This document shows positions 9,863 through 20,308 of a stretch of DNA of 64,000 nt, one piece after another. Positions within the stretch are counted from its first letter, which is position 1, and every line of letters starts with the position of its first letter. Origin of the DNA: Hygrocybe punicea (taxonomy: Eukaryota > Basidiomycota > Agaricomycetes > Agaricales > Hygrophoraceae); contig OY744469.1 of NCBI GenBank assembly GCA_963556145.1, positions 3,506,767-3,570,766 on the forward strand, written 5' to 3'. The translations under genes were made by a program, and so were the position numbers. Under the pieces are notes generated by a model. That model made no database searches and was not told where the DNA came from. It was given only the letters and a program-made list of their open reading frames with translations.

Positions 9863-12800
9863 ATGGATCTCTCTGACTTGATTAATGTGGAAATGTGTGA
9901 ACAAAATGCTCCGGTGAGTTCTGAGTACTCATTTTAATTTGAGTTGCTTGCTCAAGGTTCTCATAGGATGATGGCAACCAGTTTGATGCTCCTATGGGGT
10001 CAAATACCGATCAGATGGACTTGGATGTCGCAGTTGTCAACAGAAATCAGGACAATCTATCATGTTCGTTTCTATAACATTATATTTTCTTGCTTTTGTT
10101 TAATTCTCCTTCAATAGGCCACAATAATCCTGAATCAGACAATCCAGTTCTCTTTGGTATCAGGGATGTATACAGCATATCTCCTCTGGATCCCTATACA
10201 ACAGAACCGCCCTACGACTCATTTTGGTGTGAAGATCAGATATCCAGGACACCTGTATCGTCACCAGCTGTATTGGTTCCACCTCCCCCCACAAATCCTC
10301 CTGAGGGATCTGGATTCGTCTATCCTAATGCGCCATCTTATACGTTGGTTCAAGATAACCGTTATCAAAGGGGATACACATATGTAGCCAATTTCGACAC
10401 GGCTAAGAAAAGCATGGTTCTGGAAACACTGCTCCATACCATTACCCCTCCAAACATAGGTCCTAGTTTGGTTGATGGGAAACTTGTACACGTTCCAGTT
10501 CCTGGCATGATCCTGATGCCTGTTGGCATACCATTCGTTAATCATATAAATGGCTCCGATAAACATATCATCACCGTCGCCTGCATTCAAACCGTTTCCT
10601 CCATGCAACAGTATGCGTGCGGCCCAGAAGTCAGCAGACTCGCTGATGAAGTACTGGAAATAGCCTTTGGAAAACCACCTGTTATTGGCCAGCCTGCTGT
10701 TCCTGCCATATACGACCTTGGACTTAAGCACAATGACAGGTCCACAACAGACATTGGCGATCCTCGTAATGGTTCCTCCAGTTTGGCCACAACCAAGATT
10801 GAGGGTGATGGACGTGGTGTAATTGCACCTGCTGTTCAAGTTCAACATCCACAGATATCCCGCCTTCTTCGCATCTGTTACCAGCTGTTCCGACACATCA
10901 TGCCAGCTTGCATCTCCAAGCTGGAGTGGGATATGTTTGAGTGGATCTTTTGGGATAACAATGTGTCTGGATTTGGTGGTCCTTTACCGAACAACACTGG
11001 TCTGCAAGTCAATGTATCATCTGATATCGGTGATCTGGCTTCCATGATTGGTCAGTTCCAGGGGAGATTGCACACCGATCGCAATGATTTTCATCCGGCA
11101 TTTACTCTTTTTATTCTGGCTATACGCTTACCTCCAGGTACATGTTTTTGTCATATTTCTTTTCTAAATGCATTTATTAACAATCACAATAGGCAGTGAT
11201 TCTGGTCCCTTCTTCTTCCCGAGGCCTGCTGTATACTTCAGGGCAATAAATGTTGCCGTGTTTTTTTCAGTGTTCAAGGGACAGGATCTTCATGGTGGTG
11301 AGAAGCCAACTGTAAATCCAGATCCAGTTGTGGCAAAGGAGTGGCTGGCGCAGACTGGTCTTGGTCAGCTTGCGGATTTGGTCGGCATGCAAAATCGGGT
11401 CGGCATGGTTGTATATCCTAATCATGCTGCATTTACACGGATTACCCCATTTCTCGTTACCCCAGTCACAGGCTTCGGAAACATGGGATCTCAGTCACAT
11501 TTCAGCCGTGGATACCCTACCTTTGCTAGTGATGGCCTACAAATCTTTGGAGATATCGCAACACACAAGAATTTCCTTGCACGTGACCTTGTGTGTAACT
11601 CCTGGAATAGCGCCATTCTTGCTGGCATAGATTCCCCTGTGCATCCTTCTGTTATGCTGTCCAGCATGACTTATACCGATGAGAATGGGGAGATTTGTAG
11701 GATGGCACCTCTTCCATACGATCCAGTCAAAGACAGGTCTTTTGTGCGACGAATGAGAGGATACTACTCGTGGTATGTGCAGAAGATATGTGATCCACAT
11801 CATATTCCTATTACGAAGACGGCATATGGAAATACCCAGCAGCATTTGCGAGAATCATACAAGAATTCATTGGAATCCTCTCGCCCACGACTTGCACCTC
11901 TCAATGTCTGACTCCCCATCAAGCCACGACTTGCAGTTACTCCAGATCAGGATTCAGACGCTGCTCATTCTACTCTCTCAACACCTTTGTCATCCCCCCC
12001 AGCATCGGTGATAGATATCAATTCTGAAGAGCCTATTGCAGCTGTTGCTGCTAATGTCAGACAGTCAGGATCAAAGCGAAAGGCTCTTTCTCCTGTGACC
12101 GAACAGTTGGATGACTCCCATCTTCCTGAAGCAGATGACACTGTAGAGATTGAGAATGATGATGGCTCAGAGTATGAGATTGAATCTATCCAGGAGGTTG
12201 CAATAATTGATGTAAGTATCGTCTGGATTCTTTCACTTACTCATTACTATTTCCTTTTGTAACTGAAACTCTTTGTTTAGGGGATTCCCCAATGGCGTCT
12301 AAGATTCAAGGGATACGGACCATCTGAGGACTTGTGGTATGAGCATAAGGGAATTGCGTATGTGTTTCTTTTATTCCATACCAATATCTTTGTAATCTTT
12401 TGGATTTAGAAAATCTGCTCCCTGCCTTCTCAAGGAGTTTCATAGGAATCCCCAGAACAATGTTCGTCCCTTACATGAACTGGTGTCATCAGCTGGGTCC
12501 GATGATGATAGCGACACTTCGGATGAGGATTGGGTTGACGACCAAGACCCAAAGCCAAAGAATACATCTTCTGCACGCCCTCAACCCGACATCATAACTG
12601 ACCCACCCACAAAGCAACCAAGTTCCTCTGTAACTACAGGCATGCTTGTTATGCCTGTGGTTTCACAGTTTCTCGGTCCTGTGCCTGATACGTCCTTCAA
12701 GATGCTCGATATACTTCTTGATGTGACCAGACTCCAAGAGGAAGCTATTGCGCTGGATGCTGGTCAGAACCTTGTTGGCAAGCCTATGGATTCCAATACC

Positions 12801-15238
12801 ATTGTCAAGCTTCTTCGTGATCGTCTTGACCTTGACAATCAGGTCACAGCATTTATGGAACTTGCACCAGAATCAAAGTACACCAACGTATCACCAAATG
12901 ATGAAGCCACCCTAATTTTGGAACAGATCGTTGGCTCAGTCGATATTCTCCCTGCCCTGATGGTGGAATCTGAAAAACTGCATTTTCTCCAAAGAGCTAT
13001 CCAGTGGCAGATGTGTCGTTCCTACTTGGTGTTCTTTCAGTGGTATGAAGAAAGTGGCCCACATCTGGCGCGACAGGTGGCTAACAGTCATCGAGAACAC
13101 ACAATTAACGCTACTTTCCCATCATTTGCAAACTGCGTCAACCATGTCGTACAATATGTCACATGTGTTCGTACTCAACAACAAAGTATTGTTAGTCATG
13201 GAACCAAACGACGCAAGACCTCAGCAAAGACAACCAATTTACCGACTCCTCATCTCGAGTTCAATGACGATTTCACAAGACTTTCACTCATACCCTCCCA
13301 TTTTGTTGACAATCGCATCAAGTCCAGTTCTTCTGCCGTCACACCTCTGCCAATTGTGAATCGGACCATCAACAATGGTGATGCAGCACTTTATGCCATT
13401 GTTTCAGAAGTCCTCTTTGCACTGTGGTGTGATGCACTTATCATCCCCTCACTTGATACAGCGGATAACCTGTTCAACACCTCTCGACGTCGTAAAATTC
13501 CTAACGACTCAAAGACAACTCGGAACAAGAATGTAGTTGACCGCTCAATTGTTCGAGGTGGGATTGTTATGGCATTAGTTGATATTGTTGGAGAGGGCAT
13601 ACTGGCATCTGATGGCATCCGCAATTTCCTATCCAGTCCAGCCAGGATGTTTACCAAAAACCTGCAGAAGGATGACGCATTCGCCAGTAAACTCATTCGG
13701 GATTATGCAAGTACTATGGAACCTCTCATTACTCATGTTGAGGATTTGCTGGCCGCTAAACCAAAGATAGCAGATTGGTGTGATTACATTGGAAAGTTGG
13801 TTAGTGGTGCTCTGGTGGATCTCGGTGATAGGAGTCTTTCTGCTCTGCCAGGTGGGGCATCCAAGGGATCGAGATCCAAGAAGAAATGCGTTCCACGGTC
13901 CCCACTCAAGCCTGCTCTTCCCATCAAGAAATTGGAGGACATATTGACAGATTCCAAGGCGCCACATTTTGGTGCTCTTGCTTTAATCTGCCGTGAAGCT
14001 TTATCTGTGGATCATGGAAAGGGCATTCAAGACCTCCATCTCAATCGCGTTCTCTTAGGCCAAACGAAGCCGAAGTACCAACGGACACATACACTTAGTC
14101 AGACTTACCCATTCCGTCATGCCAGCCCATATGCGATTCTGTTTGCAAAACACTTGCCAGCCAGGCAACTCACTGGACGACTAGGTTTGGCCAATGCATT
14201 GGTGTTTATGGTTAGTTCTCAATGTGAGGACACCGTCAAGTTTTTGAACAGCGTCACATTCTGGTCCGATTCACTGGAGGAATGTATAGAGACTTTTGAT
14301 CAAATTGTCAGGAAAAACTCGCATTTCTACACCGATCTACGCTATAATCCCATATCACCATCTTCATCCAAGACCAAGACGAGTAAAGCAGGCGATACAA
14401 AGAAGAAAACTGGCTTTTTTGCCCTGAACAGACGCGAGCAGGCAGCCTTAGGGTATATTCATTTTGACTCACCAACCATATGGGGTCAGCCTTCCTGTCA
14501 GCTCAGTCTATTCTCAAAAATCCCCCATCGAGATCCTCTGGTGAATCGTTTTACTGAACTCTTCAGTGATGATTTTCAGACCAGGTGGACGAACTTTCTT
14601 GGACCGCTTTTCAACCAAGACCCTGCTTCCTTCACAGGATATAAACCCACATGGAATGATATGCATCAGTTTATTTGCAAGCTCAGTGTAGCTGGCTTAG
14701 GATCAACAACACAATCCTCCCTTACTGCGTTTCAACTCACAAATAATCTCACACTTGCACACCTCTGCACGCCTCCTCTTGTAGAAGACGTAACAGCCTG
14801 GATATGGAAGATGAAGAAGGCTGGTGCTTATCGTGGTCTACAGGAACTAGGATTCGATGTCACATCTCTCCACAGGACCCACACATCATTCAAATGTGTG
14901 TTCAAACACTTTGATGATAATCTGTCGCAGCGTGATCGGTCTTCAATGGGATTTGACATCGGTTGTGGTGTCATTTTTGTGGAGCATATACTGTGCAAAG
15001 TCGTTCGCTGGGATAAGCGCTTGGTGTACAATTGTGGTCAGGGTGCCAGTCTGGTTGGGCTTGGAGATGTAGCGGCTGGTAAGGTAACATGGGCAAAGGG
15101 TGCTAATCATGACGATGCATCCCTTTTTCCAATTCCTCTTAAAATGAGTCAGGATCGTCTGACAGAGCTTTTGGTTGACGGTAAGATATCTCTTATATAT
15201 TTGTTATTGGTTCTCATATCACCTCTTCAGCTTCTTAG
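9863..15238 (+). CDS. TET/JBP-like dioxygenase - chromodomain large protein
   Basis: A seven-exon model (9863-9913, 9967-10063, 10118-11137, 11193-12211, 12281-12357, 12410-15180, 15231-15238) sums to 5043 nt, an exact multiple of three. Codons 368-370 read HTD inside GRLHTDRND, a second His lies at 423 (DLHGGEKP), and an Arg at 458 starts the strand NRVGMVVYP. This His-x-Asp...His...Arg order and the flanking strands match double-stranded beta-helix 2-oxoglutarate/Fe(II) dioxygenases, closest in style to the TET/JBP family that oxidises 5-methylcytosine or thymine in DNA. Around residues 715-770 a chromodomain is visible (YEIESIQEV, then WRLRFKGYGPSEDLWYEHKG). The remaining ~900 residues are unassigned. 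An in-frame TGA at 11909-11911 (codon 629) either breaks the gene, consistent with CGA to TGA, or lies in a 45-nt intron with a weak GTCTGA donor (11906-11950). The protein would be about 1665-1680 residues. The substrate is inferred, not shown. Confidence 0.7.
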
Positions 15239-15493
15239 TTCCATTGCCCTAAATTCTGAATACGTCACTTGAACTTTTGACTTGGTTGTAACATTAATGT
15301 ATCTTACTGTACTTGTATGTGATGCGGTCCCATGATTTATATCGAGTTTCACATGTTTTGTTATGCATGTATTTTGTGCTACTACTACTCAATTTGTCTG
15401 TTGGTGATTAAACCGAAGATTTTATATGATTGAGTCTTTGATTAAACAGTGTTAAATATCTGAAATGTCTCATACTACGTCTCTTGTTCATCC

Positions 15494-16617
15494 TCAGAAA
15501 AGTCCGCATTCCTCTTTAATGTCTTTAAAACTTTGGGCTTCTGAAACAATGCTTGTGCTTGTGCAAGCGCAGCTTTCTGATAAGACATTAACAATTGGGA
15601 TAACAACGGACAATGAAATTTGATTTCCAACCTTTGTGAATGTATTGTCAATCAAGGCAAGCGATCGAAGCACAATCACAAGTCTAAAATCTTTGCTGAC
15701 ATTATTTTTATCACCACTGGCAAGAGGGACTACCAAGAATGAAAGTCGTGCTTCCACAATATCTCCGACAGAAATATTGGTTGGATTCATGCGGGTATAT
15801 CTAAGGTAGAGTATTTGACATGGGAAATTTCATATAACTGTAAACCTTACCGGAAGCTACCATCATCCTTTGTCGCCCTTTGAAAATAGCCAACTTCATT
15901 ATCCACAGTATGGCGATACTTGGAATCTACAGATGCCAGAATTCCATCAGGATCAACAAGGTTGTTGAAAGGTACAACTTCAGCAGATGCCGCAATTGCA
16001 CCAGTGCTGAAATATCGGTTGCCAGCTCCTACAACAATCCATTCCTCGAACATATCAGGCATCCAGTCTTTTAACGTGTCCGAACGCATATGCTTGGCAA
16101 AGGTCGAACAAATTGTTGATATACCCTCCAAAGCCGCCTTGTACTTGTGGGTATCCAAACCAGTCAATTGTATTGCCTGCCTAATACGCATTGGATTCCT
16201 GAAATTTGAGTAAGTTCTTCATTCACGTCATTGTGCTGGAAATACCTGGGTAGCTTGAGAACTGGTGGTAGTTCACAGTGAGTGAGGATGCCTGTCAGAC
16301 GTAATACTACTTCTTCAGGTCCTTCTCCCAGTCCCCCCTTTACAAGTTGGTACTGATGACGGTCTTTCTTATAGCGGACTTGCAGTGAATCAAGAAGGCC
16401 ATCAGCCTGTATGCAGCTAAGTTTTTGCTGTGTCGCAAAGATATTCAGGCTCTTACTTTAGTCAACGTGCAGAGATAGCTAGCTTGCTTGGAACCGTTAT
16501 ACTATATGGAGGCTTCAAGTTCCAGTTTTTCACCTGTAATTATATGATTGAATCAAGCTATGACAGTATAAAATTCTTCTACTCACCAGCAGCTACCAGC
16601 TCATAAAACTTATTCAT
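15494..16617 (-). CDS. Unknown conserved-looking 5-exon protein
   Basis: Five exons on the minus strand (16617-16587, 16533-16457, 16406-16246, 16198-15851, 15800-15494) join to 924 nt in one frame, about 307 codons. The product begins MNKFYELVAAG, has GGLGEGPEEVVLRLTG in its first third and a closing segment SVGDIVEARLSFLVVP...RLVIVLRSLALID. I recognise the style from agaricomycete proteins of unknown function, but no named domain. Codon 21 is a TAG (complement of 16502-16504), so the copy may be inactive unless the start or splicing differs. It lies tail-to-tail with the dioxygenase gene and head-to-head with the gene at 17020, sharing a ~400-bp intergenic region. Confidence 0.7.
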
Positions 16618-16847
16618 AGATTGCTATGGGAGGGAGGTACTTGCGTATACAGACTATATATGCAGATTTTCGCACGTTGGATTATATTCATATTGGTATG
16701 TCTTGTAACAAATAGCATTGATTAGGTCTCTGGCTGTTCTCCTCTAATATATACTTTAACCAGATAAAATCGCCTCATTAATGTGCAATCTGTATTTGTC
16801 GCACTACACATGAACATTCTGTACAGTTAACAATTTGTTGAGCACAT

Positions 16848-16959
16848 GTCTTGTAGAATGTGCTGGAAAGACGATTACATTTCTGGTACACGTGATACAT
16901 CACGTCTTGTAGAATATGCTGGAAAGACGATTACATTCCTGGTACACGTGATACATGTG
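16848..16959. repeat. Two-copy 56-bp direct repeat in a divergent promoter region
   Basis: The unit starting GTCTTGTAGAAT occurs at 16848 and again at 16904, nearly identical, including ACGATTACATT.CTGGTACACG. It lies between the divergent starts at 16617 (minus) and 17020 (plus), so it could carry shared regulatory sites; that role is inference. Confidence 0.75.
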
Positions 16960-17019
16960 TATCATTATTTGTAAAAAGAGGTTATTGAAAACAAACTTGT
17001 CCTTGTATTTTACTGTATC

Positions 17020-19773
17020 ATGTCATCCATGTCCCGTCGTGCTGCAACAAAGCAAAGCTCCAAGTATGTTTTCATTTCTGATTTAGCATAACTATTCCAC
17101 CTGGGACTGATTGCTTTGAATTAGATCTATTTCTCGTAAAAAAGCAACCAAGCAAGTCAACGAGCGTGAATATGGTTCCAGGTATTCATTAAACTTCTAC
17201 ATGTCACTACTTACTAAGATGTTTCTACAGTGACATGGATGTACTGTATGTTGTTCAGGACTTTACACATCAACTCACAACTTACATTAAATAGAGGGGA
17301 ATCGGACGGTGACAATGTCATCAAGTATCTACTTGTTCTTGCCTTAGTGACCGACCACTCATCCACTCATTTCTAAACAGAGATGTGTCATCAAAGATTA
17401 ATCCGTCCACTCCTACAAGGGCTTCCCGATCCATCCAGCGTTCCAAGAAACGCGCTGTATCTGAGTCTGACTCTGAAGGTCAGCCTATTGCAAAGCTACC
17501 GTAAGTGCCACCTTTGTGTATTCTAGGTCATTGGTTTAGCACACAATAGGGTTAACAAACGCCAAAAGTCTTTGTATGCATGCGTAAATGACTTAGCCAT
17601 TTTTATCATGTGCTGACTTTGCAAATCTAGAAATAACAAGAAGTCCAAGTCCAAAGATGTTCCATTGGTTTATGAGGATGAGGATGAGGATGATGTATTT
17701 TTGTAAGCACCAACCGCTTTTGCATTATCTGTTAACATGAACATGCTGATGGGACATTTACTAGCGTTAAATCTAACACAAAGAAAGCAAAAGGGTATGT
17801 ATCATATGATTGCAAACACTATATTAACCGTATATCTGTTACCATCTATCAGCCATCAGTCTGACTCTGCATTAATTGATGTTGACGCTGAAGAATCTGA
17901 AGGGTATGCCACTTTACATTTGTGGATATGTGCTGAGGAGATCTTATCAATAGTCTTCCTGTACCGGATGATACGGCTACTGACAATATTTCTGAGGATA
18001 ATCAGTCAGTGGCACGTACTAATCGTGCAAAGTAAGTTTGTGTTGATTCTGTGTGGTACTTCCCTTATAATCCTTCACAGGGTTGTGGACAGTGATAGCG
18101 ATATTGAGTTGGTCAAGTTTGTCGCTCATATGTTACTGTATCCATGCATCAATACTAATATTCTGTAGTCCTCATGTCAAAGGAAGAAAGGAGCGGTGAG
18201 TTATTCAAACTGATGCTTCATAGGTATACTTGATTCACACCATACCAGAGTACGTGTACAAGAAACGTCAAACATCACCAATGAATCAAAGGGCTCAAAC
18301 GATGAAGCTATGATACGTTCTTCAGGCAAGAATACCAAGTAGGAGCTGTCTTCATCTCTGGAGTTACGCTTATATTTCCGTAGGACTGTGGTCAAGAAGA
18401 GCAAATTCAAACCAGCGACACCCAGTGAGAATATGGTTCCAGTATATCAGAGGACAACTGAGAACAAGTTTAGTTTTTCATCGTTGATCATGTTCACCAT
18501 TTGATTAGTTTCCAGGCCAGTATCCAAGGGCAAGAAGAAAGTCACCGACCAGGAGGAGAAACTTGTGTATATGGAGGATTTGCCTGAAGCGTACGTATTG
18601 CGTATCTAATTCTATATGGCAGCTGATTAGGTAATAGTGATTCGTTTGTTAATCCTACTACTGAGAAGGCACCATTGGACTGTGAAGTCACTGACCCGGG
18701 TCTGTTTGATCCTTTCATTGCTGACACATATGGAAATCTTCCTCACCTCCGGTGTGTATGTTGTTTCTCAAGTCTTATTCTAACTCACATGTTCGATCAA
18801 GTGCTGGTACACTTGTCACATCAAACAATGGACCGAATCCCATGGGTCCCTTTTATTTGAGCTTAATTCCTGATGTTTGTCCAGGTGTCAATATCGAGTG
18901 AGATTTATTTTATTACATTGAAAAATATACTGATGTAGTTACTCACCAATATAATTAATAGTGTTATCATCAAGGCCATTACGTTCACGAGAGCTGGGAT
19001 CTTTGTTAATCCTTCACGTGCATCACCCTCTATTGTCAAGTCCGCTGCATCTTCTGATTCTGTTCAGAGCACAAGATATGCCATTCAAGCGAACGCTCCC
19101 CACAATTTTCTCTACACCATTTTCACTTCCGTTCTTGCTGTCAACTCCTCCAATTTGCATGAGCGTGATCCTCAAGGGATGTTCCGCCAGATAACCGGCA
19201 CTTTGTGCACCCAGGAGTGGGAACGCTTCTGTGCCTTCTTTTGTATGGTTTTTAAGGCCAAAGAACTTCATGCCCAGATCTATGATGATGCGATATCCAT
19301 CAGCCCCAGAGCCAAGCCTAAGGACGGTGGAGGTAAACCATGATTAACTTTGTTAATATGATTGCTGAGTTGTGTATAGACCGTTCTCAGCAAGGATTCA
19401 GCCGTTTGTTGGCTAAAGGCTCACCTGCCAAATCACCTGTTAAAGTAGCCGGATCATCGAGGACTGGAGCAGTGAAGGGTGCTCTCAATTTTGATGACCA
19501 TGGTGAGTTGTCGTATTTCATTAAATTGTGTTACCAATCATTAATATGTGCTATGTATGTAACTCAGTTCCAATTTACGATGGGAGAAAGGGCAACTTCA
19601 ACACGAATCAACTGCAACTTCTAGATACAACGTTGAATCCTTGGACTGACGATTTATCTGGCAGCGTCTGTCTTGTTGGATACACCGCGAATACTTGGGT
19701 TGGCAAAGAGCTTTCCACGCAGTTGTCACTCAACGTGCAATGGGTTGTCGTCCTCGCATCATGCAATGAGTAG
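17020..19773 (+). CDS. Multi-micro-exon nuclear-type protein, unknown function
   Basis: The start MSSMSRRAATKQSS is followed by at least a dozen short exons separated by ~45-100-nt introns. The segments are alternately basic and acidic (SISRKKATKQVN, RSIQRSKKRAVSESDSEG, KKSKSKDVPLVYEDEDEDD, RPVSKGKKKVTDQEEK), typical of nuclear tethering regions. The C-terminal third is folded-looking: the exon at about 18965-19333 contains LYTIFTSVLAVNSS and WERFCAFFCMVFKAKELH, and the last exon (about 19570-19773) contains LLDTTLNPWTDDL and a final SLNVQWVVVLASCNE. No catalytic motif or named domain was recognised. A decayed copy of its 3' end lies at 5689-5800, so the locus is or was multicopy. Exact exon borders were not all fixed. 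Confidence 0.6.
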
Positions 19774-20308
19774 TATTTGATTATCTCCAATATCTGTCGC
19801 TGAATACCTTGTATATACCTGTACCACCTCCACCCCCCTTTGGATTCGTCTTTGTCTGGAATTGTCTGTTGATACCCTAGCCTGTACATTTTTGTATTCA
19901 TGTTTTAAATTATTGCCAGCCGGTCTGCATATTGTTCTTGTCTGATTACTAAGAGTTTTTCTTACTCTGAAAGCTAAACTCCGAAAATTAAACTCAACGG
20001 TTTCAATACTCTTGCCTGCATACCATGTTGTTCCACTGTGTTGTGTTTCTATTATTGTTGCTTTTTCCTGCTCCATCTTGTCATTTGAACAGTGCTAAGG
20101 TGGGTGTCATAACTAGATTGCTGTCTTGCCGCAACTAATATCTATCGAGAGTATAGGCTAGTTCAATTGACCCGTATCATATGGCATATACAGATGATGC
20201 GGACATGTTTGCTGGTATATATTTCAAAATCCCATAGTCATTTGAAGCTGATAAGAATCATAGACACAAATGCATCATCGAGTATATAACTTCTGACCAA
20301 TCGCATTT
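19774..20308. other. Intergenic, 3' flank of the preceding gene and 5' flank of Helitron H2
   Basis: No gene is supported. The expected Helitron 5' hairpin (TACGAGTTC) was not found here, so the left boundary of copy H2 is unknown. Confidence 0.5.

Noticed and set aside
12483..15180. KDZ or other transposase in the C-terminal part of the dioxygenase gene
   Set aside because: KDZ elements are known near fungal TET/JBP genes, but I could not identify a DDE triad or CxC zinc motif here.
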